Positions 1 through 8,235 of a stretch of DNA of 18,814 nt are shown here, piece by piece (within the stretch, counting starts at the first letter, position 1; each line of letters begins with the position of its first letter). Below the pieces are notes generated by a model that saw only the letters and a list, made by a program, of their open reading frames with translations, had not been told where the DNA came from and searched no databases. The position numbers and the translations under genes are program-made. Source of the stretch: CAYMLQ01 sp964390795. GTDB taxonomy: Bacteria; Verrucomicrobiota; Kiritimatiellia; RFP12; UBA1067. The stretch is from assembly GCA_964390795.1 (NCBI GenBank), contig CAYMLQ010000072.1, forward strand, positions 1 to 18,814. Reading direction: 5' to 3'.

Positions 1-67
1 ATTCGCTGGACCCAGTCGCGGATTTCGTTCCACTCCGTGCCTGCTGGGCGCGCCAATCTAAGTTGTA

Positions 68-1921
68 ATGAGAATCCTGCTTCTCACGCCGCCGCTCGTC
101 CAGCTCAACACGCCTTACCCGGCCACGCCGGTCCTGACCGCGTTTCTGCGCGCGCAGGGCGCGGACGCCGTGCAGGCCGACCTTTCGCTCGACCTCGTCC
201 TGCGGCTCTTCTCCCGCGACGGACTCGCCCGCATTGCGGCCGCCTGCCGCCAGTCGCAGAAGCCGACCCCGCTCGTCCGCTTTTTCCTAGACCACACCGA
301 CGCGTATCTGAATACCGTCGAGCCCGCCGTCGCCTTCCTCCAGGGCCGCAACGACGCGGCCGGGTGGCTGATCGCCCGGCGCGGCTTCCTGCCCGAAGGC
401 CCGCGCTTCGCCGCGCTCGCCCCCGAGGGCACCGGCGCGGACGAGGAGGAGACGCTCGCCGAACTCTTCGGCACTCTGGGCGTCACCGACCGCGCCAAGT
501 TCATCGCCTCGCTCTACCTCGACGACCTCGCGGACCTCATCCGCGATGGCGCGGACCCCGACTTCGGCTTCGCGCGCTACGCGGAGCGCCTCGCCCTCTG
601 CGCCCCCTCGTTCGACCCGCTCCTCGCGCGCCTCGCGCGTCCGCCCACGCTGATCGACACGCTCATCGACGACCTCACCGCGCAGGCGCTAGAACGGCAC
701 GCGCCCGACATTGTCGGCGTCACCCTGCCCTTCCCCGGCACGGTCTACGCGGCCTTCCGCATCGCCGCCGCCGTGCGCCGCCTCAGGCCCGGCACCCGTA
801 TCGTGTTCGGCGGCGGCTACGTCAACACCGAGCTGCGCGACCTCAGCGACCCGCGCGTCTTCGACTTCATCGACGACCTCTGCTTCGACGAGGGCACCGC
901 GCCCTGGCTCGGCATCTTGGGCATAGGGCCGCGCGTGCGCACGCTGACCGCCAACAACCCAACGTTCAACGCTCAACGCTCAACGCTCAACGTTCAATGT
1001 TCAACACCGTCTTACTCTGACTCCCGTCTCTCAACTCCTCACTCCTCCTTCCTAACTCCTAACTTCTCCGGCCTCGACCTCTCGCGCTACGTGAGCCTGC
1101 TCGAAATGGCCAACCCCATGCACCGCATCTGGTCGGACGGCACGTGGCTCAAGGTGCCCGTAGCCAACGGCTGCTACTGGCACAAGTGCGCCTTCTGCGA
1201 CGTCGCGCTGGACTACATCGGCCGCTACGAGCCGCCGGACGTGAAGGCGCTGGTCGACGGCCTCGTGCGGCTCAAAGGCGAGACCGGGCTTTCGGGGTTC
1301 CACTTCACCGATGAGGCGCTCGCGCCCGCGCTCGTCCGGGAAGTCTGCGAAGAGCTGCTCGCGCGCGGCGAGACGATCGCCTGGTGGGGCAACATCCGCT
1401 TCGAGAAGAGCTTCACGCCCGCGCTCGCCCGGCTCATGGCGCAGGCTGGCTGCATCGCGGTCACCGGCGGGCTCGAGTGCGCCCACGACCGCCTGCTCAA
1501 GCTGATGAACAAGGGCATCACGCTGGCGGGCGCCACCCAGACGTGCCAGGCCTTCTCCGACGCGGGCCTGCTGGTCCACGCCTACCTGATGTACGGCTTT
1601 CCCACGCAGACCGAGCGCGAGACCCTCGACGCTCTTGAGTACGTGCGGCAGCGCTTCGCGGACGGCCACATCCAGTCCGCCTACTGGCACCGCTTCGCGC
1701 TCACCGCGCACAGCCCCATCGCGCAGCAGCCCGAGAAGTACGGCATCCGCCTGCTGCCGCAGCCGGCCCTTGAGCGGCGCTTCGCGCGCAACGAGATCCC
1801 CTACGAAGAGCCCAGCGCGCCCGACCACGCCCGCCTCGGCGCGGGCCTGCGACGCGCGCTCTACAACTACATGCTGGGGCTCGGGCTCGACCTGCCTGTG
1901 CGGACGTGGTTCGACGCTTAA
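68..1921 (+). CDS. B12-binding-domain radical SAM protein
   Basis: The N-terminus (MRILLLTPP, then QLNTPYPATPVL) looks like the Rossmann cobalamin-binding half found in B12-dependent radical SAM enzymes, although no classical DxHxxG motif was identified. The radical SAM half begins near residue 335. Its cluster-binding cysteines are C369, C374 and C377 (motif CYWHKCAFC), so the spacing is CX4CX2C rather than the usual CX3CX2C; I believe CYWxKCxFC is typical of this subfamily, but this is from memory. A glycine-rich SAM-binding stretch (TGGLECAHDRLLKLMNKG) follows. Residues about 298-336 are a low-complexity linker encoded by short tandem words. No Shine-Dalgarno is visible before the ATG. The gene ends tail-to-tail with the DUF1543-like gene, their stop codons sharing two bases. 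The substrate is unknown; the family includes methyltransferases and ring-rearranging enzymes. The class assignment is solid, the reaction is not. Confidence 0.88.
   Translation: MRILLLTPPLVQLNTPYPATPVLTAFLRAQGADAVQADLSLDLVLRLFSRDGLARIAAACRQSQKPTPLVRFFLDHTDAYLNTVEPAVAFLQGRNDAAGWLIARRGFLPEGPRFAALAPEGTGADEEETLAELFGTLGVTDRAKFIASLYLDDLADLIRDGADPDFGFARYAERLALCAPSFDPLLARLARPPTLIDTLIDDLTAQALERHAPDIVGVTLPFPGTVYAAFRIAAAVRRLRPGTRIVFGGGYVNTELRDLSDPRVFDFIDDLCFDEGTAPWLGILGIGPRVRTLTANNPTFNAQRSTLNVQCSTPSYSDSRLSTPHSSFLTPNFSGLDLSRYVSLLEMANPMHRIWSDGTWLKVPVANGCYWHKCAFCDVALDYIGRYEPPDVKALVDGLVRLKGETGLSGFHFTDEALAPALVREVCEELLARGETIAWWGNIRFEKSFTPALARLMAQAGCIAVTGGLECAHDRLLKLMNKGITLAGATQTCQAFSDAGLLVHAYLMYGFPTQTERETLDALEYVRQRFADGHIQSAYWHRFALTAHSPIAQQPEKYGIRLLPQPALERRFARNEIPYEEPSAPDHARLGAGLRRALYNYMLGLGLDLPVRTWFDA
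961..1068 (+). repeat. Short tandem 7-bp words inside the radical SAM gene
   Basis: Six head-to-tail heptamers run from 961 to 1002: AACGTTC, AACGCTC three times, AACGTTC, AATGTTC. A second, differently phased heptamer stretch follows at 1013-1068 with words such as ACTCCTC (twice), CTTCCTA, ACTCCTA and ACTTCTC. The stretch is much less GC-rich than the flanking coding sequence and has lost the third-position GC bias. It is read without a stop in the radical SAM frame and gives a Ser/Thr/Asn/Gln-rich linker between the two domains. It resembles the short tandemly repeated repetitive (STRR) heptamers known from cyanobacteria in form, not in sequence. Confidence 0.85.
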
Positions 1922-2142
1922 CCGACCCGCTCAAGCCTCACCGCATAGCCGTCGACCTGGTCAACGCAGGCCAGCGCATCAATGTGCAGGCCCTTTTCAA
2001 CCGCGCCTGACCATTTCGCCTTGGCCTTGGCACGCGCCTGCTCCTCGTCCTCGGCGACCACAAAGACTGTCTCGTGATCTTCGCCCAGACGCTCCCCGGA
2101 GAATTTTCCACCCAGCACCACGGCATAGAGATGAAGCATCAT
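1918..2142 (-). CDS. Small DUF1543-like protein
   Basis: A 74-residue protein starting MMLHLYAVVLGGKFSGERL, continuing with ETVFVVAEDEEQARAKAKAKW and ending with GLHIDALACVDQVDGYAV. The pattern YxVxLGG...G...E.H...FVVA, a charged helix, then GLHID...VDGY matches what I know of DUF1543, a small domain of unknown function. There is no signal peptide, so it is probably cytoplasmic. It starts 10 bases after the stop of the upstream sialidase-fold gene; an AAGGA Shine-Dalgarno overlaps that junction, so the two are probably translated in sequence. Two adjacent ATG codons (2142 and 2139) are possible starts. It is the last gene of the minus-strand cluster. Its role in sugar use is unclear and it may simply be a passenger. 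Confidence 0.8.
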   Translation of the reverse strand: MMLHLYAVVLGGKFSGERLGEDHETVFVVAEDEEQARAKAKAKWSGAVEKGLHIDALACVDQVDGYAVRLERVG

Positions 2143-2152
2143 GATTATTTCC

Positions 2153-3331
2153 TTACCGCTGCTGTTCGCTCAGCCGCGCGTCGGTTTCGGATAAATTGAA
2201 GCGAACGCTCACCACCGAGTGCTTGCGCGCGTCGTCCCAGTACTTGAGGTAGGTCGTCGCCACGATCGTGCCGTCCGGCAGCAGCTCCATGCCGGGATAG
2301 CCGAGGTCGCCGAGTTTGAAGCCATGCAGCAGCTTAACGCGGTACTGCCCCGGACGGCCCTGCCGGATGTCGTCGTACGTGCCGACCCACGCCACGAAGT
2401 GCCCCTTGGTCGGCGACTCGGGCGCCTGGTCGCGGAACGCGATTACGAGCCGCCCGTCTTTCGTCTGCACGCCCATGTGGCGGTCGCCGGTCAGCGCCCA
2501 CGCCGTATCCTTCGCGTCGCTCCAGGTCGCGCCCTCGTCCTGGCTGAACATCACCAGGCTGTAGCCCTTGTGCGTGTTCTCGCGTAGCAGGGCACACAGC
2601 TCCTTGCCGTCCGGCGAGCGGAACACGAACGGCTCGCACGGCTTCTTACCCTCGACCTTCGACACCACGCGCGGCGCGGACCAGGTGAAGCCGCCGTCCT
2701 GGGTGACGGACTGCACGACCTCAAGCGTGGCCCGGCCCTCCCCCTTGGTCTCGCCCCGGTGGTAGAGGCCCAGATACGCGCCGTCCTTGAGACGCACGAT
2801 GCTGCTGAAGGTCATCACGCAGTAGAACGCCTCGCCCAGCGGCGGCACCTCCCGCCACGTCAGCCCGTCATCCTCGCTCAGGATGCTCGGCATGGGCTCG
2901 CCCTGGCGGGTTCCCTTCGCGGCCGACCAGACCCAAAGCCGCGACTTGCCCTGCGCGTCGACCAGCCGGTAGATGCTGGGACAGTTCTGGTGCGTCCGGT
3001 AGCCCTCGGGCATGCGGTCGTCCAGCCGCATCCAGGTCTTGCCGCCGTCGCCGCTGCGCGCCATCGGGCCCGCTGCGCCGCCGTGATTGACGCACCACAC
3101 GGCGATAATTGACTTCCCGTCCGCCGAGGTCACCGTCGTCGGATGCCCTTGGTAGACCTCCGGCGTGCCCGCCGCGATCACGGTCTGGCGATCCGTCTCG
3201 CCGGAAATATCGACGACGGGAACCTTGGCCTCGGCCTGCCACTTCAGCTTCTCGCCCGCCTTATCCTCGACACACCACGCCATCCCCGCCGCACACACGG
3301 CAACCATTCCCGCCCATCTCGCCTTGCTCAT
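2153..3331 (-). CDS. Exported Asp-box sialidase-fold protein
   Basis: The start is set at 3331, not the longer in-frame start at 3373, because a GGAAGGGGAA Shine-Dalgarno lies just upstream and a signal peptide follows at once (MSKARWAGMVAVCAAGMAW). The mature protein of about 370 residues carries four Asp boxes (S/TxDxGxTW): residues 93-100, 152-159, 211-217 and 263-270, the hallmark of the six-bladed sialidase propeller. The C-terminal motif YPGMELLPDGTIVATTY is common in this BNR family. A classical FRIP/YRIP arginine motif is not seen; the equivalent place reads YQGHPTTVTSADG. It may therefore be a true exo-sialidase or a sialidase-fold enzyme acting on another sugar. It starts 46 bases after the unknown exported protein. 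Its middle third is closely matched by the broken sialidase at 9527-10356, so the two are paralogues. Confidence 0.85.
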   Translation of the reverse strand: MSKARWAGMVAVCAAGMAWCVEDKAGEKLKWQAEAKVPVVDISGETDRQTVIAAGTPEVYQGHPTTVTSADGKSIIAVWCVNHGGAAGPMARSGDGGKTWMRLDDRMPEGYRTHQNCPSIYRLVDAQGKSRLWVWSAAKGTRQGEPMPSILSEDDGLTWREVPPLGEAFYCVMTFSSIVRLKDGAYLGLYHRGETKGEGRATLEVVQSVTQDGGFTWSAPRVVSKVEGKKPCEPFVFRSPDGKELCALLRENTHKGYSLVMFSQDEGATWSDAKDTAWALTGDRHMGVQTKDGRLVIAFRDQAPESPTKGHFVAWVGTYDDIRQGRPGQYRVKLLHGFKLGDLGYPGMELLPDGTIVATTYLKYWDDARKHSVVSVRFNLSETDARLSEQQR

Positions 3332-3377
3332 GCGCTTCCCCTTCCGTTGCGTCTGTTCAGCCCGTTTCCCCACACCC

Positions 3378-4667
3378 CTATTTCGGCAGCGCGTAATACG
3401 CGCACTCCGCGAAGAAGAGTTCGGCCATGTTCAGCTTCGCGTAATCGTAATGGGCGATGGCCCGCCCGATCTCCTCGCGGCTCGCCTCGCCGCCCGCCAG
3501 CGCGACGACCGCCGCTGCCGCAAGCGGGTTCCTCATCAAACGGGCCTCGTACCCTTTGCGCGCCCCCAGCTTCGCCTTGTCGCCGGTCTTCGACAGCTTC
3601 AGGGCGTCCTCCTGCGTTTTCTGCGGGAACCACTCGGGGTAACCCTCGCGCCACTTCGCGTGGCCGAACACCTTCGTATCCGCGTTGTCGAATTGGCGGT
3701 AGGCACCGATGGCGGGGAGCGCGTTCGTGGCGTTCACCAGCAAGCCTTCCCGGTAGAGCTTCAAGATCGACGCGTCCGTCTCCAGCGCCGCCAGGCGCGC
3801 CAGCGCGCCCTGCGAGCCGACATAGATCCAGAGCGACGCGTCGACGTGGGCGATCGCCTCTCGGTCGAGGGGATAGCCGACCGCGCAGATCTCTGCGCGC
3901 GTCTTATCCGACTTCGCGGGCCTCTCCGCAAGCGCCACCTGATAGCGCCGCAGCCACGCCGCATCCCCGGTGACATCGGCCATGACCCGCAGCAGGTGGA
4001 GGTAGCGCACCGCATCGCGGAAGAGGTGGCCCTTGTAACCGCCCCGGAAGCCTCCCTTGAACGCGCCGTCGCAGGGGCAGCGCCATCCCGTCGACTCCAG
4101 CACGTCCGCCACCTCGCGCATCTTGGCGACAATCTTCTCGCGCTCAGCGCCTTCAGGCAGACCACTGGTCACATAGGCGTGCAGCCCGTAGAACCACGGG
4201 TGCGTCTGGTCGTCTGAGCCCATGGGATAATGGCACTTCCCGTCGGAGCCCACGCCCCGCGCGATGAAGCCCGGCACGTCTGAAACCGAGGCGCACAGCA
4301 GCAGCCCTTGCGCCAGCCGCCGCGCCTTCTCCTTGTCGGCCGGGCGCCCGCTGCGCCGCGCGCGCTCGCACGCGGCCGGCAGATAGAGCCCCGTGAACAT
4401 CGGCCCGTTCTCGATGGGGCTCCACCAGCCAATGGCGTTAGGCTTGCCCTGCGCACAGTCCTCCGGCGTAGGCAGGTCGCCGACCGTGTCGCGAATGATG
4501 CCGTCCGGGCCGACAAACTTCGTCCATAGCGCCTCATGCGCAGCCTCGACCGCGCGGGCGGCATCCGCCGGCGACGCGCCGACTACGGGAAGCCCGCACA
4601 CCGCCATTAAGGCCGCGCTGACGCCGCCGCGAACGATCCGAATAACGTGATGTTGCTTTGTCTTCAT
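3378..4667 (-). CDS. Exported helical protein of unknown function
   Basis: I do not recognise this family with confidence. The start at 4667 is supported by an AGGAGAT Shine-Dalgarno five bases upstream and by the following signal peptide (MKTKQHHVIRIV, a hydrophobic stretch, then GLPVVGASPADA); a longer in-frame extension to 4766 would overlap the previous gene and lacks these signs. The mature protein of about 400 residues is predominantly helical with aromatic and glycine-rich motifs: IGWWSPIENGPMFTGLY, GKCHYPMGSDDQTHPWFYGL, FKGGFRGGYKGHLFRDAVRY and a C-terminal YAKLNMAELFFAECAYY. This rhythm suggests an alpha/alpha toroid like those of six-hairpin glycosidases, epimerases or polysaccharide lyases. 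Placed between two sialidase-fold genes on the same strand, it probably acts on the same glycans outside the cytoplasm. That role is inference only. Confidence 0.75.
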   Translation of the reverse strand: MKTKQHHVIRIVRGGVSAALMAVCGLPVVGASPADAARAVEAAHEALWTKFVGPDGIIRDTVGDLPTPEDCAQGKPNAIGWWSPIENGPMFTGLYLPAACERARRSGRPADKEKARRLAQGLLLCASVSDVPGFIARGVGSDGKCHYPMGSDDQTHPWFYGLHAYVTSGLPEGAEREKIVAKMREVADVLESTGWRCPCDGAFKGGFRGGYKGHLFRDAVRYLHLLRVMADVTGDAAWLRRYQVALAERPAKSDKTRAEICAVGYPLDREAIAHVDASLWIYVGSQGALARLAALETDASILKLYREGLLVNATNALPAIGAYRQFDNADTKVFGHAKWREGYPEWFPQKTQEDALKLSKTGDKAKLGARKGYEARLMRNPLAAAAVVALAGGEASREEIGRAIAHYDYAKLNMAELFFAECAYYALPK

Positions 4668-4694
4668 TTTTATCTCCTGTTCGATGACCCAAGT

Positions 4695-4723
4695 ATTGTA
4701 AGCGGTTCGCCTGAATTCCGCAA
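4695..4723 (-). promoter_or_regulatory. Candidate sigma70-type promoter for the unknown exported protein
   Basis: On the minus strand a -35-like TTGCGG (4718-4723) and a -10-like TACAAT (4695-4700) are separated by exactly 17 bases, about 27 bases before the ATG at 4667. The -35 matches only three of six consensus positions. It abuts the stop codon of the upstream sialidase gene, so it would be an internal promoter of the cluster. Confidence 0.4.
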
Positions 4724-4725
4724 CT

Positions 4726-5916
4726 TCAGCGCTTCGGATGCAGCTTCTTCTCAAGCCATAGGCCAATGTCCCGCCCGTTCAGCAGCCAGCTCAGGTTGAA
4801 CGACACCACCTGCACCGACTCGTAGAAGCCGCCGGGGCCACCCTCGAACACCAGGAAGATCCGGCCCTGACTCGGCGTGCCGCTACGCCCCACGCCGAGG
4901 TTCGAGTACGCGCTCGGGCCGTCGTAGACCAGCCGCTTCACCGGCCACGTGCGGCCGGCGTCGAAGCTCGCCCAGACCGTCACCTTCTCGCGGCCCTTGC
5001 TCGTGGAGGCGCCGGTCTGCTTGGGCATCTCGCCCGCGTCGGTGTCGAGGTTGCTGTAGAGCAGGATGTCGCGCCCGCCCACCGGCAGCCGGAGCATGCC
5101 GCCCATGCAGCCGTATGAGGAACCGCGCACGCCGTCCGGCAGGTCGGGACTGCGCGAGGCGTTGATCCACAAGTCGCCGTCCTCGCTCCACGCGAAGAAG
5201 CGGTTGCCCGGGCTCATGTGCTCGCGCGAGTTATAGAGGATGCGGCCGTCCGACAGCTCGGCCAGCGTCGCCTCGCCGGTGCCCAGAACCGGGAAGGGCT
5301 TGCTGGTCTGCCACACCTTGCCGCCGTCGTCGCTGTACATCGCGGTGCTGTAGTGGTAAGGCCGCCACAGCACGTCGTTCGAGTTCTTCGGCCCCATGAT
5401 ACGCGCGGGCGTTAGCAGCCGCCCCTTATGCTTGCCGAACGCCAGCGTGATGCCGGCCTGCATGGCCGACACCCCCTCGCGCCTCGGCACTAGGCCGAAG
5501 CCGTCGGGCCGCGCCTCGCAGGCCTCCCGCGTCCACGTCGCGCCGGCGTCTCGGCTACGGAAGAGCCAGCCCTCGCCGGGGTTGACGAAGAGCAGGTCGC
5601 CAGTGCTCTCGTCCACAAGCGCGTTGCCGCCTTTGGCGTCCGGAGCGAGCAGACGCTCCGGCTCCCAGGTACGTCCGCCGTCCATGCTTCTGCGGCAGGC
5701 ACCGCCGCCGGGAGACTGAAAGACCACCAGCGTGCCGTTCGTCGCTGCGACCACGCCGCCCCAGCCGCCCCGGCCCTGCCAGAGCGCCTGCATAGGCGTG
5801 AAGTGCGGCTCGCCTAAGAAGTCCTCAACCTTGGCCGCGCTCGCGAAATCCGTGCCCCGCGCGACTGCCGACGCCAGCACGGCGGCTGACATGATCGAAC
5901 CCAAACGCCTGTTCAT
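4726..5916 (-). CDS. Exported GH33-like sialidase
   Basis: A 396-residue protein with an N-terminal signal region (MNRRLGSIMSAAVLASAVA). Asp boxes are at residues 77-84, 121-128, 195-202 and 317-324, with a degenerate one near 243. Features matching the GH33 active site are a glutamate before a conserved strand (E215 in GEATLAELSDGRILYNSRE, with R231 as a likely carboxylate-binding arginine) and Y337 in DGPSAYSNL, the usual place of the catalytic tyrosine nucleophile. The first arginine of the triad, normally in FRIP/YRIP, is not obvious: the matching segment reads GGWGGVVAATNGTLVVF. GH33 enzymes hydrolyse terminal sialic acids; without the first arginine, specificity could differ. It lies in the middle of the cluster, 58 bases before the unknown exported protein. 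A GGAC-type Shine-Dalgarno precedes the start. Confidence 0.87.
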   Translation of the reverse strand: MNRRLGSIMSAAVLASAVARGTDFASAAKVEDFLGEPHFTPMQALWQGRGGWGGVVAATNGTLVVFQSPGGGACRRSMDGGRTWEPERLLAPDAKGGNALVDESTGDLLFVNPGEGWLFRSRDAGATWTREACEARPDGFGLVPRREGVSAMQAGITLAFGKHKGRLLTPARIMGPKNSNDVLWRPYHYSTAMYSDDGGKVWQTSKPFPVLGTGEATLAELSDGRILYNSREHMSPGNRFFAWSEDGDLWINASRSPDLPDGVRGSSYGCMGGMLRLPVGGRDILLYSNLDTDAGEMPKQTGASTSKGREKVTVWASFDAGRTWPVKRLVYDGPSAYSNLGVGRSGTPSQGRIFLVFEGGPGGFYESVQVVSFNLSWLLNGRDIGLWLEKKLHPKR

Positions 5917-5937
5917 CTTTCCCGTCCTTTCCCCAAC

Positions 5938-5985
5938 TTTAGAACTTTAGAACTCCCGCACGTTAGAACTGCTTCTCGCACGTCA
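5938..5985. repeat. Phased 8-bp words between GH2 and sialidase genes
   Basis: TTTAGAAC occurs twice in tandem at 5938-5953, then TCCCGCAC at 5954-5961 and GTTAGAAC at 5962-5969 in the same 8-bp phase. The hexamer GCACGT recurs at 5958 and 5978. This AT-richer tract fills nearly all of the 66-base gap between the GH2 stop and the next start. Confidence 0.6.
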
Positions 5986-8235
5986 CTTAAACAGCACGCC
6001 AGTCAGCTCGGCCAGCTCCTCGGCCGGGATCTTGATGCCTTTGCGGTCGTACGTCAGCAGCCCGTTGATTTCGCCTTCCACGTCGGTGGTCTGCGTGTAA
6101 ACCGCGCCGGCGACGCCCTGAGGCCGCAGCTCGTTCAACAGCCGGATCGAGGTGGCGAAGCGCTCCTTGTACTCCGCCTCGTTCTTCGGCAGCCCCCCGT
6201 AGCCCCAGTTGTCGCGCTCCGCGTCCCACAGGTGCCCCTTGACCGGATAGCCGTGCCCGCCGAACTCCCCGACGACCTTGACGAACCCTTCGAAGCGCCC
6301 GTCCTTGCCCTGCTCGAACGGGAAGCCGGGATGCGGATATTTGTGGGCGTCCACGATGTCCCCGACCGGCCAGAAGTTGCCGCCGCTGGCGATGTTGACC
6401 AGCCGCGACGGGTCGCGCCGCGCGACCCACGCGCCGACCTCGACGGTCCGGTGCTGGCCCCACGCCTCGTTGAAGGGCACCCAGCACACGATCGAGGGAT
6501 GGCTCTCCAGACTGTCGATCATGCGCGCCAGCTCCAACATGAACTGCGCGTGGTGCTCGTCCGGCCACTCCGCGTCCTTGGGCTCGGGCTTGAGGAAGGT
6601 CCAGGGCGGCCCTTTGCCGCCGCTCACGTGGTCCTGCCACACCAGCATGCCCAGGCGGTCGCAGTGGTAGTAGTACAGGCGCGGCTCGACCTTGATGTGC
6701 TTGCGGATCATGTTGAAGCCGGCGCGCTTCAGCCAGCCGATCTCAAAGGCCATCGCCTCCTCGGAGGGCGGGGTCAGCAGGCCATCGGGCCACCAGCCCT
6801 GGTCCAGCGGCCCCCAGTGAAAGATCTCCGCGCCATTTAGCGTGAACCGCAGGTGGCCCTGTGCGTCCTTCGTCTTCCCCACCGTCCGGATGCCGGCGTA
6901 GGAGCTGACCGTGTCCACCACGCGGCCGGCGCCGTCCAGCAGATCCAGCTCCAGCGTGTAGAGGTGCGGCGAGGCCGGCGACCAGAGCTTGGCGCCCGCG
7001 ACAGCGGCCGCGACCTCTTGGCCGACCGTACCCGAAACCTTCGAGACCTGCCGGTCGCCGTCCTTGACCCGCAGCTCGAGTGCCACTGCCGCGCCCTGTG
7101 CCTGGGCCGTCACTTTGATCGTGCCCGTGGCGGCGTCGGTGCGGATCACAAGCTCCCTGATGTGGCTCGCCCCGACCTGCTCCAGCCACACGGTCTGCCA
7201 GATGCCGGAGACCTGGGTGTACCAGATGCCGTGCGGATTGAGCGTCTGCTTGCCGCGCAGCTGGAACCCCTCCTGCTCGTCCTCCACGCGCACAAGAACC
7301 TCGTTGGCCCCCGCCCGCACCGCGGCGGTGATATCGAAGGTGAACGGCGTGTTGCCCCCCTGGTGCTCGCCGACCGGCTGGCCGTTGACCAGCACCCGGC
7401 AGCGGTAGTCGACCGCCTCAAAGTTCAGCAGCGTGCGCTCGGCCGCCTGCGCGTCGAAGGTCCGCCGGTACCAGAGCGCCTGCCCGCTCTGCAGCATTTT
7501 CTGCACGCCGCCGAGCCGCGACTCCAGGCAGAACGGCACCCGGATGCGGCCCTGCCACTGGCTCGGTGGCTCCTGCCGCCCCACCGGCGTGACGGCGTAC
7601 TCCCAGGCGCCGTTCAGGTTCTGCCACTGTGCGCGCCTCAGCAGAGGGCGGGGATACGCCTGCCACGCGTTCTGGTCGGCGACCTTTTCGCCCCACGGCG
7701 TCAGCAGCTCGCTGAGGAACGGCTTGCGCTCCGGCTGCGGCAGCGCGGGCACGGCGTCGGCCTCGACCACGTGCGCGTCGATGAACTGCCCGCCCGTCTC
7801 CTGACGGCAATGCACGGCCAGCACGCTCTCGCCCCGCCGGAGAAGCGCGCGGTGCTCCTCGCCGAGCGGAAGAACCTTGTACTCTGTGACGTAACCCTTC
7901 AGCGACAGCACCGGCTGGCCATTGATGAAGAACTCCGCGTCCTCGTCGTGGTAGATCAGCAGCGCGGGCTTCCGCAGCTCGTCCGCCAGGGTGAAGCGCT
8001 TGCGCAGCCAAATATCCTTCGTGCGCCACTCGGTGCCGACCCGCGCGTTCGGCGTGCCCGCCGTGCCGAACCCGCCCGCGCCCGCCTTCCAGCCCGCGTC
8101 GTCAAACGCCGGGGCCTGCCACGCGCCCTCGGGCTGCTTGAGCGTGTAGCGCCACTGGTCGACCACCGCCTGCGCCAGCAGAAAACAAGGCATAGCGACC
8201 ATCGCCGCCGTCACGAGTCCGAACCGTCTACGCAT
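5983..8235 (-). CDS. Exported GH2-family glycoside hydrolase
   Basis: A 750-residue protein with a signal peptide (MRRRFGLVTAAMVAMPCFLLAQA). Residues about 25-155 form a beta-sandwich, galactose-binding-like domain (WRTKDIWLRKRF, FINGQPV). The GH2 sugar-binding sandwich spans about 195-350 (LWYRRTF, LVNGQPVGEHQGGNTPFTFDI), an Ig-like domain about 355-455, and the TIM barrel the rest. The acid/base glutamate is E590 in VPFNEAWGQ and the nucleophile is E657 in VGEFGGHGYP; both are intact with normal GH2 spacing. Beta-galactosidase, beta-glucuronidase or beta-mannosidase activity cannot be told apart from the sequence. Beside sialidases, removal of galactose exposed by desialylation is a reasonable guess. 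The ATG at 8235 has an AAAGGAA Shine-Dalgarno and a plausible promoter of its own upstream. Confidence 0.92.
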   Translation of the reverse strand: MRRRFGLVTAAMVAMPCFLLAQAVVDQWRYTLKQPEGAWQAPAFDDAGWKAGAGGFGTAGTPNARVGTEWRTKDIWLRKRFTLADELRKPALLIYHDEDAEFFINGQPVLSLKGYVTEYKVLPLGEEHRALLRRGESVLAVHCRQETGGQFIDAHVVEADAVPALPQPERKPFLSELLTPWGEKVADQNAWQAYPRPLLRRAQWQNLNGAWEYAVTPVGRQEPPSQWQGRIRVPFCLESRLGGVQKMLQSGQALWYRRTFDAQAAERTLLNFEAVDYRCRVLVNGQPVGEHQGGNTPFTFDITAAVRAGANEVLVRVEDEQEGFQLRGKQTLNPHGIWYTQVSGIWQTVWLEQVGASHIRELVIRTDAATGTIKVTAQAQGAAVALELRVKDGDRQVSKVSGTVGQEVAAAVAGAKLWSPASPHLYTLELDLLDGAGRVVDTVSSYAGIRTVGKTKDAQGHLRFTLNGAEIFHWGPLDQGWWPDGLLTPPSEEAMAFEIGWLKRAGFNMIRKHIKVEPRLYYYHCDRLGMLVWQDHVSGGKGPPWTFLKPEPKDAEWPDEHHAQFMLELARMIDSLESHPSIVCWVPFNEAWGQHRTVEVGAWVARRDPSRLVNIASGGNFWPVGDIVDAHKYPHPGFPFEQGKDGRFEGFVKVVGEFGGHGYPVKGHLWDAERDNWGYGGLPKNEAEYKERFATSIRLLNELRPQGVAGAVYTQTTDVEGEINGLLTYDRKGIKIPAEELAELTGVLFK

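Noticed and set aside
1..67. A possible minus-strand coding end (reading GTEWNEIRDWVQR) before the radical SAM gene.
   Set aside because: Only about 50 bases are visible with no start or stop signal and no family match; too short to support.
37..1020. Long open plus-strand frame overlapping the radical SAM gene.
   Set aside because: Its product is an Arg/Pro/Ala-rich out-of-frame reading of GC-rich coding DNA, with no family signature.
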